Positions 1 to 12,819 of a DNA stretch of 64,000 nucleotides are shown here, one piece after another; position 1 is the first letter of the stretch, and each line of letters begins with the position of its first letter. Position numbers and translations under genes: made by a program. The DNA lies in assembly GCA_025716855.1 (NCBI GenBank), contig JAIXMQ010000026.1, forward strand, positions 186,001-250,000, written 5' to 3'. The DNA comes from Pilaira anomala (Eukaryota; Mucoromycota; Mucoromycetes; Mucorales; Mucoraceae). A model generated the notes under the pieces. The model was not told the origin of the DNA. It did not search any database and saw only the letters and a list, made by a program, of their open reading frames with translations.

Positions 1-1188
1 TCGTCTTGGTTACAAGGTTGAGAACTGTGTTGCGGGCTAATTCTTCGATTTCTACTTGTTCTTGGTAAGATTGAATCAAAAGCTCCTTGTAAATTGATTC
101 ACCTCTAGAATGAAGACGATGATCAATTTGCTAAGATGAAATTTGTCAGCACTTTTTTTTTAAAAAAAAAATCGAGTTACGCAAGTATAAATTTATATAT
201 TTACCTTGATAGATTCAAAGAATAACATGGCTAAACCTTCTTCAAACTGTTCAGTGGGTTCAGCTCTCAAGGCTGTAAGCATATGTTTGACAATCTTTGT
301 TAAATCTGCTCCACGTGCTTTACGTAATAAAAATGCAAATGCTTCTGCAGTAAAATGACGAACATAAGGTTTAGCTTGATTATCTTCACCTAATAAAGGT
401 GCTAATAAGCTATATAAAATCATTAGTTTTCTATCCGTTAACTATAATACTCGAACTTACTCAAAAGTCTCGTTTAAATCCGGAAGAATTTGTCTTGAAA
501 GGAATTTAAAGAGATAGGCAATACAATTAAAAACGCTCTATAAAACAAATTAGGTTTCAAGTTTTTTTTTAAAAAAAAATCAGCAAATATCATCTTACCT
601 CCAATAACTTAATATCTCTATGGTAAACTAAAGGAATCACACATGCTAATAAACGAGTATAATAAGGATAGAATTCACCTTCCAAATCCTTTGCGAGTTT
701 CGTTACCAAACTATAATAAAAAAGACGTCAGTATGAGATCCAATTATATCCATTTCCACTTTTACATACTCCAAGAGACCATCTAAAGCCATACTGTCCT
801 TGACTTTCAAATGTTTCTCGAGAATACTGATAATTTGTTCCTTGTGATAAATAATAGAAGGTAAAGATTTGACAAGTGGTGTAATCTCTTTAGCGAAATC
901 TCGAAAGTTTCTAGTCAAGTTTAAATCTTTCCATTCGTCTAAAGCTTCATAAAAAAAGGAACCATGTTGATCTGGTTCATCGTCCACAACTCTAGATCTA
1001 CGTACAACGTCAACCTTAATACTCTCTACTCTTGTTTTAAAGGTTTGATACTATAATTGACAGGTTAGTTATTTTCTCGGCTTAAAAAATGCAAATATAT
1101 ATGTATATATATATATATATATTCATACCTTGAACCGATTGGTTCCTTGACCCGTATTCAGTTCAAGAGGAATAGTATTGTCCTTCAT
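1..1188 (-). CDS. UTP20: UTP20, U3 snoRNP / small-subunit processome component (N-terminal part, runs off left edge)
   Basis: Six exons read leftward: 1188-1129, 1050-770, 710-599, 537-461, 409-205 and 130-1. The frame stays open across every junction and gives about 288 residues. The start follows the family N-terminus (NRFKYQTFKTRV), and family motifs follow in order: FFYEALDEWKDLNLT, then LLDLVTKLAKDLEGEFYP, then FTAEAFAFLLRKARG. In the family, this very large HEAT-repeat nucleolar protein belongs to the U3 snoRNP and is needed for 18S rRNA maturation. Only the first tenth or so is present. The second exon ends at a GTATGT donor, which restores the conserved LLDLV; a later GT would break the frame. 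Recognition rests on recalled family sequence and is strong. Confidence 0.88.
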
Positions 1189-2944
1189 TTTTACAAATAC
1201 TTTCGTTAAACGTTAAAAAAAAGGTGAACTTCCTTTGCCATAAAATTGCCTTTTTTTTTTGCAAGAATCCTGTGACTGATATAAGGAATGAAAAGCAGTC
1301 TATGAAAGCCACGGCTCATGAGTTACCGCCGAGTTGGTACTACACTAGTTTTGCATAAATTAACCTTCTTCTTTAGGTTGTCTGTGTCGCTGCAATGATT
1401 CACTTCTCTTGATCCATCATCTTTGATCTTATCTCCCCCCCCTTTTTTTTTTACAAGGAATTGCATACTGAATTTTTCACAAAGAGTTTGGAAAAATTGT
1501 CTGTAATTTTTAGGCCTTTGTAATATATCATATGTTGTTAGACATGGTCTGCTACGGTAATTACAAATTTAAACAGTAATTCATTGCTCAATATACGATT
1601 TCAAGTAAAGGTGTACAACCGAAATAATTCACTATTTAATTTGAATTTGATTATTTCTAAAAAAATTTTAGTCCATTCATAACAAGCTTGAAAACATCTT
1701 GATGATATGATTGTTATGATATATACATAATTATTGTTAATATATTAAATTTTATTTTTAACAATAACTAATGCTTTTTATTCCATTGAGAGTGAATAAA
1801 ATGTTTAGAAAACACTGTATGTGCATGTACGAAATAAAATGATGAATAATGAGTGGTTATTACAAATTCGATCGCATAAATCAGATGGTACAATTGAGTT
1901 CCGGTGCGTGCTTAATTTTAACAATATTCGCAGAATTACTTTTACTATGTATCGTAACAAAAAAACCATTATAACGGAAATAGTTTGAATAGACCTATCC
2001 ACATTATCTTCACTTTTTTTAATAGGTATATATGCACACTTTTTCAAATACATAAAGTATATCTAACTCTGAAAATAGTAGTGATAGTATTTAGTGCATC
2101 TTTTTAAAAGCAAGTAAGCTAAATTAAAAAGAATATAATGTGGGTTGTTTAAATAATGTTTGAAATTCAAGAAGAAATTTATTAGAAGACCGAGGTAAAT
2201 GGCGCTGAAAACTGACATAAATCATATAAGTTGGTCAGGTCGTTTTGTAGTTGCTTTTCTTTGGATATGTTCAACTCTTGGCAGCTTCATTTTTCGGTTT
2301 ATTTTTGCGAGTTGGTTGATTGGAAATTCGCCTCTCTACATATAATAGCTGTAAATAGGTAAAATGCAAAAAATATATACAAAACATACATATTCTCGTC
2401 GCGCGCTCGAACTTTTACTGCATCTTGATCAAAAGCCAGTAAGATTTATCTCCATAATCGGCTTAATAAATCTCTTTCTGATAAATCAACGCCTTCTAAG
2501 ACTCCAGACATAAATGGTTCAATCCCTTCAAGCAAACATTTTTTAGATCAGTGACATAAATATTATTCTTTGGCACTAAAATAAATATCAGAAATATTTT
2601 CATATAAATGTCATCGATATTCTACAGTAATGGAAATAAGTATTTTCCAATTATCGCAATATGTGTCATTCATTAACATCAAATGTTTTCCCGGTAGAAA
2701 GCTTCTAAAGTTTAAATTCATCCAACTTTTTATAAATATTTAAAATTTCTTCTTTTTCTGCATTTGTTATTACTTTGCTACAATCAAAAGTTTTAGAGGT
2801 TGTTGGTACTTGCGGTGCTATTTCTTGTGCTCTTATTGCTATTGCCAACATCACGAGGTTGCGCAGTATTTTGAGAGATTGCACCAGTTATCAGAATCAC
2901 TCTCAGTTGTCAGGTTTAATTCCTTAGCAATATTTTTAAGGCGA

Positions 2945-3085
2945 CTTTTCTATTTAGGGCCGTTTTATTTAAGGACGTTTCCGATTAAGGCCGTAATTTT
3001 CTGAAAACTTTGATCATATTTAATTTCTCAAGTCAGAAACAAAGAAGCCTGAAATTTTTTGCGGCCTTAAATAGAGCGGGTACGG
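2945..3085 (+). repeat. MITE copy 1 (left end eroded)
   Basis: Matches the complete copy at 36193-36365 in the same orientation. Shared blocks are the left-side TATTTAGGGCCG / TTTAAGGACGTTTCCGATT, the middle CAAGTCAGAAA and CTGAAATTTTTT, and the right end GGCCTTAAATAGAGCGGGTACGG followed by TA (3086-3087). The first ~10 bp of the left terminus (CAGTACC in the complete copy) are missing or diverged. It lies in gene-poor DNA beside a zinc-finger relic. Confidence 0.7.
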
Positions 3086-3349
3086 TACGCGTTTTAGTTT
3101 TAGTGAATCCAATTCTAAATTAACTACTACACTCAGATACTAATAGATCTGGTAATATCACAACAAAATCTGACCAGGAAACAGTGTTGTTATTCTTGAC
3201 TATTTCAATGAAGATACGCTTTGTTTCTTCATATTCAATTAATTTTTGTTAGTTTTGAAATGAGATAACAAAACCATTAGGATACAAACCACCATCAATA
3301 TAAAGGGTGACACAGCCTCCAAAATGAAATTTTGAATTTCTCACTTTGC

Positions 3350-3612
3350 TCGCTGACAGGCATCTTGCCCTAAAGATTCCCGACAGAATATTTTCCATAC
3401 TAAATACATGAACAGAAAAAAGTATTTGTTATTGAGATTAGATAATGAACCACTTTGTGATAAAATTACTGGGGTTTATGAAATGTTGTCTTACCATTCA
3501 TAACATGTATTGTACACGTTTCAAAGTTGTCCATATCTTGATAAGATCTCTTGTCTAGATAACGTATGTGATTAAAGAAAAGAGAAAGATAGTATCGGTA
3601 GGAAAGGTTTAT
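3350..3612 (-). pseudogene. Dead copy of the zinc-finger gene at 30-31 kb
   Basis: Read leftward, a first exon (3612-3495) and the start of a second (from about 3400) align with the zinc-finger gene at 31255-30895. The first exons share YLDKRSYQDMDNFETC versus YPDKRLYQEINNFETC, and both are followed by GTAAGACA donors. The second exons share the pattern IF..LGQ...QR.K. In this copy the start codon is ATA instead of ATG at 3612-3610, and the finger-encoding exon has a stop after QRAK. The CxxC pair of the finger is gone. The copies therefore descend from a duplication, and this one no longer encodes a protein. Confidence 0.65.
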
Positions 3613-4050
3613 GGCTTATATTTGAAGGAAAAAAAGATATAAAATGAAACTAAAAAAAAAACCTGCTTAGTGGCGTGTGAAAAAATAAAGAACTTGAATA
3701 ACAATCAAGTGATTAATACAAACTCAAGTCACAATTAGCCCTTAACTCGTTACTGAAGGGCAAGTTCCTGATGATTTTAATATTGTACATAACAAATATC
3801 ACTCATGGTATTATTAATATTTCTATGATCGATTGAACTTATCAGTCTGTAACGGATCAAACACCTGTTATTAAAAATAAGAGAAGAACAAACACATTCC
3901 GTATGTTTTCACATTTTTTGCACAAGTCAGAGAACTTTATAGCAATCTTATACGAATGATGAGGTCAATAATCTGTGCGCCAGCGCTTTATTATTCCAAT
4001 ATCGACAAGCACTTGTTAATCAATTGAAAGCCTAATTATTTATAATCCTA

Positions 4051-4174
4051 CCGTACCCGCAGCAAAAAATTTCAGACTTTTGTGGCCTTGAATCGTATTA
4101 TGGCCTGATTTTTGACTTGGGGAATTCAAGTATGACAGCTTTAAGTAGAACGGCCTTAAATCGAATGGGCGCTG
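4051..4174 (-). repeat. MITE copy 2 (inverted, internally shortened)
   Basis: Starts CCGTACCCGC directly after TA (4049-4050) and ends GGGCGCTG directly before TA (4175-4176), in reverse orientation to the other two copies. It shares AAAAAATTTCAGACTTTTGTGG, then ACTTG and CGGCCTTAAAT with the complete copy. About 12 bp of the left terminal repeat (the CTCTATTTAAGG part) have been lost. TA on both sides fits a TA target-site duplication. Confidence 0.65.
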
Positions 4175-5000
4175 TATCTTATCTATTTCTCTCAATGCAA
4201 GCAACTGGTGTTACAATAAACCCTTTTTTCTGTGAAATGAAACGAACACACAGAGCAGTCTTGTGTACCTTCAGGTTACATATGCCAACTATAACGACAT
4301 ATTTCTCTCTCTTTTTCTTTGTATATCACTCTTATCATGAAGTTACATAACGAAAAGTTTAAAAGGTAATCATAGTTTACTTTTTTAAAAGGAAGAAAAA
4401 AAAAAAAGAAAAGAAAGATATAACACCTAAGAAAAAAAAAATGTGACTATATTTATTTGGAAAGATCATTGTGTATTTGTGTCTTATTGTATTATTTGAC
4501 ATTACGCAACTGAAGAAAATAAGAGAAGGTAACACAAAAGAAAAAAAAAAGCTTTGTTTTTTAAAAGATGATTGTATTTAGCACTGATTATTCAGATCTA
4601 TTATAGTAAATTAATTCATATGTATATAACACAACCTCCCCTCTCTATTCCTCCTCGTTTTTGTAAAATATAATGTTCAATCTATACAAATTTACACCAT
4701 TTTATTTAGCAAAAGGAGCATTAAAGAAGTCACGATATATAAAAAAGGCGTGCCTGTGTACCGAAAAAAGCGAGAAGGGGGCAAGGTTTTGATTTATTTT
4801 TTTCTTCTTCTTCTTATACATCTATTTAAACTATTTACTTTTTTTCTTTTCTTTTTTTTTTTCTTACTCTTTAAAAAAAAAAAAGGTATCAAGGTAAACC
4901 CTGAATAGCATAGCTTTTCTTTCGCTTGTACAGTACATATATACACACACACAAACACACACGCATATATACACAACAAGAAACTTTTACCACTTAAAAG

Positions 5001-6445
5001 ATGAACTCTCAGTCAAATGAGTCCTTTGAGACCGGGATGGCTAACTTATCGTTGAACATGCACTCTACTCCTAACTTTTCGGGGGAATGGGAACAAGATG
5101 AAGGCCCCCTTTCAACTCGACCATTGAATTTTATTAAACCACCAATACCATTACCTAACAAGAGTTTGATGCCACAAGATATGCATATTATTCAAGACCT
5201 TTACGATCAATACGGGCAAAAGGTATATTTAGAAGGATATCTATTGAAAAAGAATGATTTGACAGTGGATGGTAAATCATTTGGAGATCCAAACTGGTCT
5301 AATGTTTATTTTGAACTTTCTGGTCCATTATTAACATTATGGGATACAAATGACTTGGATGAAGAAAAAGTGATGCCTCAATATATTAATATTGCAGATG
5401 CAAATGTAGAACTGATAGGTCGTTATAACGATAGAGAAAACGTGTTTTCACTCAACTCCGCTGGTGCAAATAGATATTTTATTGACGCTCCCGATTTCAA
5501 TACGCTCATTTATTGGGTCGCTGCTATCCGTTTAGCTTGTTTTGAATGTGGAAAATTACAAGAGATTTATACTTATAAATTCATTACTCGACCTATTTAT
5601 TCAGATTTCCTTTCAAAGCCATCTAATAAGACTGAAGGTTTATTAAAGGTACGTTTTCCAGGTACAACTGAATATCAAAAATTATGGGTCGTTGTATCAG
5701 ACAGAAAAGAAGAAAAGAAATTATTTAGCAAGAAATCTGTTCAATCTAAAGGTCAAATGATGTTTTATGAATCAAAGAAATCAAAGACACCTATCATGAC
5801 ATTAAATAATGTTGTACAAGCATATACAATCTTTCCTGATTCACCTCAATCTGTTGATTTAGCTACTTTATTAAAGGTAGAAGGTACAAATGGTGATGAA
5901 CCTACTTCTGTTACTCTAATGGCTGCTTCACCAAAAGAACTTGCTCAATGGATTATTGGTACTTATGATACATTTAAATTATATGGTAGACCTTCAAGAT
6001 TATTAGATGACCCATATAATCCCTCTTCTCTTAATTTCGCTGAACCTTTTCATGCTAATCAAATCCCTCGTTTATTCCTTGAATTAAATGATGTTTTACA
6101 TTTAAATTATCAACAAGATCATTTATTAGAAAGCAAGGTTCAATTCACTGAAATCTTGGCTCAAAAGTTACAACAACAACAACAACAACAGCAACAGCAA
6201 CAGCAACAGTATCGTCAATCACAACAACCAATGGGTTTAATTAATCAAATTCCTTCTTCTGGACCATTAATCAATCAAATCCCATCTGGACAACCATTAA
6301 TCAATCAAATTCCTGGACAACAACAACAACAACAACAAATGGGACTTATTAACCAAATTCCTTCTTCAGGTCAACCCATGTACAATCAACAACAACAACG
6401 TATGTCTGGTATGCCACCATCACAACAACAAGCTAGATCCAATGT

Positions 6446-6480
<35 letters not shown>

Positions 6481-6995
6481 CACCTTCTATCAACAAAACT
6501 ACAGGTCGTGTTATTTATGCAAGTGACGATGATAGTGAAGACTCTGAATCCGAAGTAGGAGAAGATGATGAAAGTGATCGTGACTCAGGTTATAAAGTCA
6601 GTAAGAACATGATGACCCGTGAAAGTTTATCTTTACCTACCATGTCAACAGAAGATGATGGATTTGCTAATAGTATCTTGGGAAATATTGAGAAAAAGAG
6701 TGTAGCTTCATCTACAAAGCATACATCCATCCACTCATCTAATCCTAGTTTAACTCCTAAGAAAGCACCTGAATTATCTGATACAGAAGATGATGATGAT
6801 GAAGATGATGATGATGACGAAGAAGGAGAGAAACCAAGAGTGCAACAACAAGGTATGGCAAGAAGACCTAAACCAAAAATGACAAAGACACAAGTCAGTT
6901 TAAGTGGATCAGATGAAGAGGAAGAAGATGACGAGGAAGAAATATCTGGTTCAGATGATGATGATGTTCCTATTCAACAACAACAAAGATTACAA

Positions 6996-7026
<31 letters not shown>

Positions 7027-7486
7027 AAAATTACCAAGGATACGATTACGATGAATATGGTAATCCAATCATGATGAATGGTCAACAACAACAACAACAA
7101 TGGGAACAAGGAATGATGATGTCAGATATGTATCCACAAACTTATTATGATGAAGATGGGTACCCAATTATCGATGAAGATGGACCTGTGATTCCTCAAT
7201 TAGGTGATCGTTTTGCTACTCAAAATTCTTTATTAGATAGTTATCGTCCTGATCGTCCTTCAGCTCATGATCAAGAAGGTTATGCAAGAGCCACTGGTCA
7301 ACCACTGATACAAGTACCTAATAAACCACCAGAGCCTCGTGCTGGTTTAGTTGGTATGATTTCTCAAATTGAAAATGAAAAGAAGCATAAGGAATCAAAC
7401 AAAAGTCGTTTTACTGAATTGGATAAAGAGCGTATGATGGAACGTGAAAGAAATCAGTTTATGATGGACCAACGATCACAGATGAT

Positions 7487-7530
<44 letters not shown>

Positions 7531-7953
7531 AAAATTTACATATATGCATTACATAATGTAACTAACATACTTTCAAATAAGCCAATGATGGGTCAACAAA
7601 TGATGTATCCAGGTATGATGCAACAAAATCCTGCCATGATGAATATGCAAATGATGGGCGGACAAATGCCAATGATGATGGACCCACGTATGTCAATGAT
7701 GTATCCAGGCATGATGCAACAAAATCCTGCCATGATGAACATGCAAATGATGGGTGGACAGTTACCTATGATGGATCCACGCATGAGCATGATGATGATG
7801 CAACAACAATATGGTCAATATCCTATGTGGAATGGACAACAACCCATGTATGGAAATAATCGTTTTAATGGTCATATTGAAGAAGATGACGATGAAGATG
7901 ATGATGTTCCTCTTGGTGCAAAAGAATCCCCCATACCCCGTCATAACCAATAA
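5001..7953 (+). CDS. PH-domain protein of the Caf120/Skg3 family, Q-rich
   Basis: Two exons, 5001-7487 and 7582-7953, give 952 residues; the junction falls between codons. Residues 60-180 form a PH-like domain (VYLEGYLLKK, then WSNVYFELSGPLLTLWD, then IYWVAAIRLACFE), and a second PH-like segment follows at about 210-330 (GLLKVRFPG to IIGTYDTFK). This arrangement and the PQYINIADANVELIG stretch match fungal Caf120/Skg3 proteins, which associate with the CCR4-NOT complex or the bud site in yeast. The rest is low complexity: poly-Q, four LINQIP repeats (about 410-460), acidic D/E runs, and in exon 2 a duplicated Met-rich unit (MMQQNPAMMNMQMMGGQ). The intron starts GTA and continues into a run of more than 30 A; without splicing the protein would end in poly-Lys. 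Its 3' end is 110 bp from threonine synthase (tail to tail). Confidence 0.75.
7488..7581 (+). other. Intron with long poly-A run directly after the donor
   Basis: The donor GTA runs straight into more than 30 consecutive A, and the intron ends AAATAAG. Splicing joins two Met/Gln-rich coding parts in frame. This is an extreme case of the oligo-A introns seen throughout the window. Confidence 0.7.
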
Positions 7954-8063
7954 TTACATATAAATAATAATAATAAAATATAGAATTGTTTTCTTTTGCA
8001 TATTTTTTTATTTTATTTTATTTCTAATGATAATAATGATATATATATATATGTAAAATAAAT

Positions 8064-9755
8064 TTAGAAAGAAATACCCTCGTCACGTAATTCCTTTTCA
8101 ATGACTTTGATAACTAATTGAGGATCAGCACGTTCAACATGAGAAACTCTACGTTCCTTTTCTAATAAACCAATGAATTCAGTAGGTAAAACATCCTTTT
8201 CAAAGTTAAATCCAGCAACTTGCTTGAGAGAGTTTTCAACTGCTTCAGAGAACTTGGCAGGATGTGCAGTAGCTAAACAAATCAATACATCAGGTCCTTC
8301 AGGGTATGTCTTGAATTCACCACGTTCAATGAATTTCTCTGCTGCGACAACACCAACAGCTGTATGAGGATCAAGTACATAAGGTACTTGCTTAGAATCT
8401 TTAGGTTCATAAAATGCACGAATACCTTCACTTGTTTCTGCATCTGTTACACGAGCAGCATCAAAGATCTCACGAGCCTTTAATACGGCTTTATCATCTA
8501 CACGGAACACACCCTTTTCCTTAAGCTCTTGCATCCAACCAGCAACCGTTTGTCCAGCCTTATCACATAATTCCTCATTATCTGATTTACCTTCATCTGA
8601 TTCAGACTCACGTGCAAGGTACCATAACAAACGTTCAAAATTTGAAGAAACTAAAATATCCATAGCAGGAGATAATGTAGACTTGACACCACCATCTTCC
8701 CCTGTTTGTTTCTCATAAGCTTGAGAAGCAAAGAAACGATACAAGATATCATTTTCATTTGTAGCAATTAATAATTTCTTGGTAGGTAATCCCATACGAT
8801 AAGCATAGTAACCAGCCAAGACATCACCAAAGTTACCAGTAGGTACAGAGAAATCAAATTGAATCTTGTCAGCTTCTTTGGAAGCAGGATCAATCTTTAA
8901 TGAACGTAATAAAGAGAAATAAGCTTGGAAATAGTAAACGGTTTGAGCCAAGATACGAGCCCAGTTGATGGAATTGACAGCACCTAAATGATGACGTGTG
9001 TTGAATTCCTTATTTCCAAACAAGTTCTTGACAATATCTTGACAATCATCAAATGTACCCTCGACTGATAAATTATGAACATTCTTATCCAAGACAGTGG
9101 TCATTTGTGCTTCTTGAATAGGACTGACACGACCATTAGGATGAAGAATAAATACAGATACATTCTTCTTTCCACGAAGACCATAAATAGCAGCACTGAA
9201 AAAAAAAAAAAAAAAAAAAAAAGAAGTAAGCATCATGAGTACACACACACACACACACACATTTTAAAAATCCAAAAATTATCTTTACCTGCCGGTATCA
9301 CCGGAAGTAGCACCGACAACAGTCAAACGATGTGTCTTTCCAACTTCAGTTTCATTTCTATTTTTACGTTCTAAAAAGTACTCGAAAAGGTTTCCGACAA
9401 ATTGAAGTGCAACGTCCTTGAAAGCAAAAGTAGGACCATGAAACAATTCCATCACATAGAGTCCGTCACGCACCTTGAAAAGGGGTGTTACGTCTTCTGA
9501 ACGGAAAGTAGCATATGAACGGTTCACAAGTTCAGTTAAATCCTTGCGACAGATTTCAGTCTCGTCAATATACAAAGATAAGATCTCAACAGCTAATTGT
9601 TGGAAACTGTAGTTTGCCCATGCTTCACGCCAGTTACTAGGTAAAGTAGGGATCGATTGAGGAATAAATAAACCACCGTCAGGTCCTAAACCTGTCATAA
9701 CGGCTTCCTCAAAGGAATAGTTCTTTGCTTGACCACGAGTTGATCTGTATTGCAT
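8064..9755 (-). CDS. THR4: Threonine synthase
   Basis: Exons 9755-9289 and 9195-8064 give 532 residues, close to yeast Thr4 (about 514). The enzyme converts O-phosphohomoserine to threonine using pyridoxal phosphate in the last step of threonine synthesis. Seen: the N-terminal YRSTRG and GLGPDGGLFIP family signature, the PLP-lysine motif HGPTFAFKD (Lys113), the glycine-rich VVGATSGDTGSAAI split by the intron, and FSVPTGNFGDVLAGYYA. The junction AG|T makes the conserved Ser of GDTGSAA. The intron (9288-9196) carries a CA/GT repeat and an oligo-A/T run. It converges with the PH-domain gene. No odd features; highly confident. Confidence 0.95.
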
Positions 9756-10406
9756 TTTTTAAAAAAAAAAAAGTATAAAAGAGTGTGTAAAAAGAAAGAT
9801 TTTTTTTCGAAACCAACACTGTTGTATATATGATTAAGGGCAAAAAAAAAAAACAAGATCGGTTTTTTAATTGGTAATAGTGTGACTCATTTTCACTCTT
9901 TTCATACTGACATCCTCCAATTAGTTTTCTATTCTAATATGGAGTTCCACACTATTCCTGATTGGTGCAATTTCAATATTTCTGACATATATTTTATCTG
10001 ACATAGATTTAGGAAAGATAAAAAAAAAAAAAAGAAAACCATGAGTTGAAAAGGATGATTTGTTTTGATCCTATTTGCCTGTTGTACTGGTTTTTTAGTC
10101 TTGAGATCTTTTGAATTAAGTAAGGTATGGGTTCCCCACTTCCAATATCTTTTGTTCGTGGGAACACGTGAATCTTGGTGTATTTTTATACATTTATAAA
10201 TGTATAAAAAGTATAAAAATAGAGAAAGTTTGATTTAATCGAAAAAAAAATTTTTTTTTTTTTTGATGTTTTAGCTGGTTTTTGTTCGAAAAAAAAAAGC
10301 GACACATCTAGAAACTTTTACACTGTTTTACGAAACAAATAGTTAATAAACTAAAGTTGCCTGTTGTATATTTTTAAATTTAGCCACATTTATTAACTAT
10401 AACAAC

Positions 10407-10437
<31 letters not shown>

Positions 10438-11481
10438 TAAAACGAAAAAGCCGCGAAAAAAGGTGCTTGTTTCAAGTTAAGGTTAAATCGATGATTAAAA
10501 CCGTTTATAAAAAAAAAAAAAAAAAGACGAGTTTTTTTTTTTAAAAAAAAAAATAAAGTTTTGCGTATGATGTATCAAGGGGGGGTATCCCCGTTACTAT
10601 GCATTTAGATAGATCTAGATTCATTGTCATGGTAATATATATCTGTATTTGCAGTTCCAAGCAAATTCAAGAAAAACTTAATTTAGCCACTAATCGTAAA
10701 CAAACATTTTATGTTTTTGAATTCATGCAATTACAAAAAACCTGGACCCCCAAAAAAAAAAAAAAAAATTTGGTGAAACCCATTTTTAGGTCGAAGATCG
10801 TCCCTTTTTTTTTTTTTTTGTAATGCGCAAATATACACTATTTTAAGCCATAACCCCGAGACCAGATCTTAACTGCTACACCATCATGACTATCACTGAC
10901 AAATTAAAAAAAAATATATAACAAAAAAATAAAATAAAATGAAAGTCGATACTTTCACGACGTCGTCGACAACAAAAAAAAAAAAAGCTTAATATGGTAT
11001 TACCGAAGATTCTTACATATCTCTTACTCTCCTTTTATGTTTCGTTGTGTATATATACGTATGTATTGCGTCAACTAATATCCTTTTTCCAATGTACAAT
11101 TTAAAGCAGCATGACGACACTTCAAACTAACCTACAAAAAATTCAATGTTGATCTTTAAAAACAATAGACTGTAATTGTTAGAATCTAAAAAATTATAGC
11201 ACGTCAAAAAAAATTGAAAAAAGATAAAGACAAATTTAACTTATGAGCTCAGACGTAAAAAAAAAAAAAGCCAAGAAAAAATGTACTAATGACCCTTTAA
11301 TAATAATAATAATAATAATGCGCTTTTGAAAAATATACAATTATTTGAAAGTTTATGTGCGTGTAGGTTTTTCTTTTGGTATATATATATAACAGAGAGA
11401 AAAAAAAAAAGGGAAGAACATCCGAATAAGTGGTAGTTTTGTGAAGTATATAATGTTGCCATTATCAAACAAATTAAAAAA
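9756..11481. other. Intergenic, no gene seen
   Basis: Upstream of threonine synthase on one side and downstream of the LEA2-type gene on the other. It contains many oligo-A/T runs (for example about 30 T at 10407-10431), a small palindromic TTTATAAATGTATAAA tract near 10190 and a (TAA)n run near 11298. Open frames are short and biased. A stretch near 10840-10895 resembles a tRNA D-arm but does not fold as a tRNA. Confidence 0.6.
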
Positions 11482-12589
11482 CTACTTTTTAGTTATTGTT
11501 CCATCTCCTAGACCAGGTATTGCTCCGCTCTAAAAATAAAAAAAAAAATATATTAAAGTTAGATAAAAAGGTTACAAAATATTAAAGATTATTATTATTT
11601 ACATCAAGTGGACAAGCGAAAGTAGCCGATGATGAGATAGTCGGATTTACAGTGATGACTAAAACTTTTGCTTGAAAAGTAATAGTATAATCAATGGTGA
11701 TATCCGATTTAGGTCCACCCGTTAAACCACATTTTTCTGCAAGATCACTCAGGACAGATTGGTCGGTATCATAAGTAGGATTATATTGAATAGCAAAAGG
11801 AAAAGTAAAGTTCATATCTGTATGTCTTGGTATGAATTTCTCTTGTAAATAGCCACCACCAATTTGAGTATGTCCACCTTTTTCATTTGGATAAAACGCC
11901 TATTGAGTTAGATAATGAGTTACACGCATATATATATATATTTATAATGTTTATATAAAATAACTTTACTGTTGCTTTAATATCACTTAGAGCAATATCA
12001 AGTAAATTTGGATTATTGACTTCAATCACTAAACCAAAATTGATATTCAATCCATCACCTTCAAATGTAATTTGAGAACCTGCTGTTGGACTTGAAGTGA
12101 TTTCACCTATATCAATCGTTGGCATGACAAATGTGCCTGCGATCGCAGCAATCACAATAATCACAATAATAATTGAAATCATAATAAACCAAACGATATA
12201 AGTTGCCCAGACCGGAAGACAACATGCGCAACACATACATCGTGCGCAACAGTTTCTACCTTCCATACGCTTTTTTTTTGTCTTTTTTGATGATTCCACA
12301 AGTCCGCCCGTGCTCTCTAAATCGTGTTGTACACCCAATTCTGGTCCTTCATTACGTTCTACTATATATCATTTTTTTTTTTTTTTTTGACATTAATCAT
12401 TTTGTAGAAAAAAAAATTTTTTTTTTTTTTTAAATATAAGTATATCTTTGTTGTAATACCTGTCTTTTCGTTATATTTATATCCTTCATCGGTCGGTTGA
12501 GGTTTCACTGTAGGTGTAGGTGAAGGTGTCATTTGATAATGAATTGGTAAGCTTGGTGGTTGACTTGTTGGGTGCTGACTATATGACAT
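11482..12589 (-). CDS. Cys-anchored membrane protein with LEA2 (NDR1/HIN1-like) domain
   Basis: Four exons, 12589-12460, 12361-11970, 11899-11603 and 11529-11482, give 288 residues with all frames closing. Order: a Pro/Ser-rich cytosolic N-terminus (1-60); a basic patch KKTKKKR; a cysteine cluster CCARCMCCACC, probably palmitoylated; one transmembrane helix (WFIMISIIIVIIVIAAIAG); and an outer domain with FGLVIEVNNPNLLDIALSDIK. That last motif is typical of LEA_2 domains, the family of plant NDR1/HIN1-like proteins and fungal relatives at the plasma membrane. Function in fungi is not settled. The final exon adds only 15 residues. Convergent or divergent control cannot be judged; the upstream neighbour (wax-synthase-like) lies on the same strand. 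Confidence 0.72.
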
Positions 12590-12819
12590 TTTGGATGTAT
12601 GAAAAAAAAAAAAAAACAAAAAAAAAAGTAAAAAAAAACGAAAGAGAAAATAAAAAAAGGAAAATGTATTTTAGGATTTTCTGTTTTAGTTAAATAAACA
12701 TCATCTCCCTCGGAAAACCGGCCAAGTAAATGAGCCGTCATTGGCGATAATGATTATGTGTGTTTTAATAATATGTTTTATTCTCTTATCTAAACCCCGC
12801 CTTGAATTTTTTTTTTTTT

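Larger units (their letters stand above)
1189..5000. other. Gene-poor intergenic region with repeats and relics
   Basis: No intact gene is supportable between the UTP20 start and the PH-domain gene start; the two transcribe away from each other. The open frames here are short and compositionally unconvincing. The region holds two MITE copies (2945-3085 and 4051-4174), a dead copy of a zinc-finger gene (about 3350-3612) and oligo-A/T runs. Coding-like traces on the minus strand around 3100-3330 and 2390-2560 are broken by stops; I could not identify them. The stretch 4790-5000, just upstream of the PH gene, is an oligopyrimidine and CA-repeat-rich presumed promoter/leader. Confidence 0.6.

Noticed and set aside
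4794..4979. 61-codon minus-strand frame upstream of the PH gene
   Set aside because: Low-complexity Lys/Cys/Val composition from oligo-T and CA repeats; no signal of coding.
7593..7790. Ile/Met-rich minus-strand frame
   Set aside because: Shadow of the duplicated Met-rich repeat in the PH-domain gene.
10840..10895. tRNA-like stretch on the minus strand (GATGGTGTAGCAGTTAAGAT)
   Set aside because: It looks like a D-arm/A-box, but no anticodon stem, B-box or acceptor pairing follows; at most a tRNA 5' fragment.
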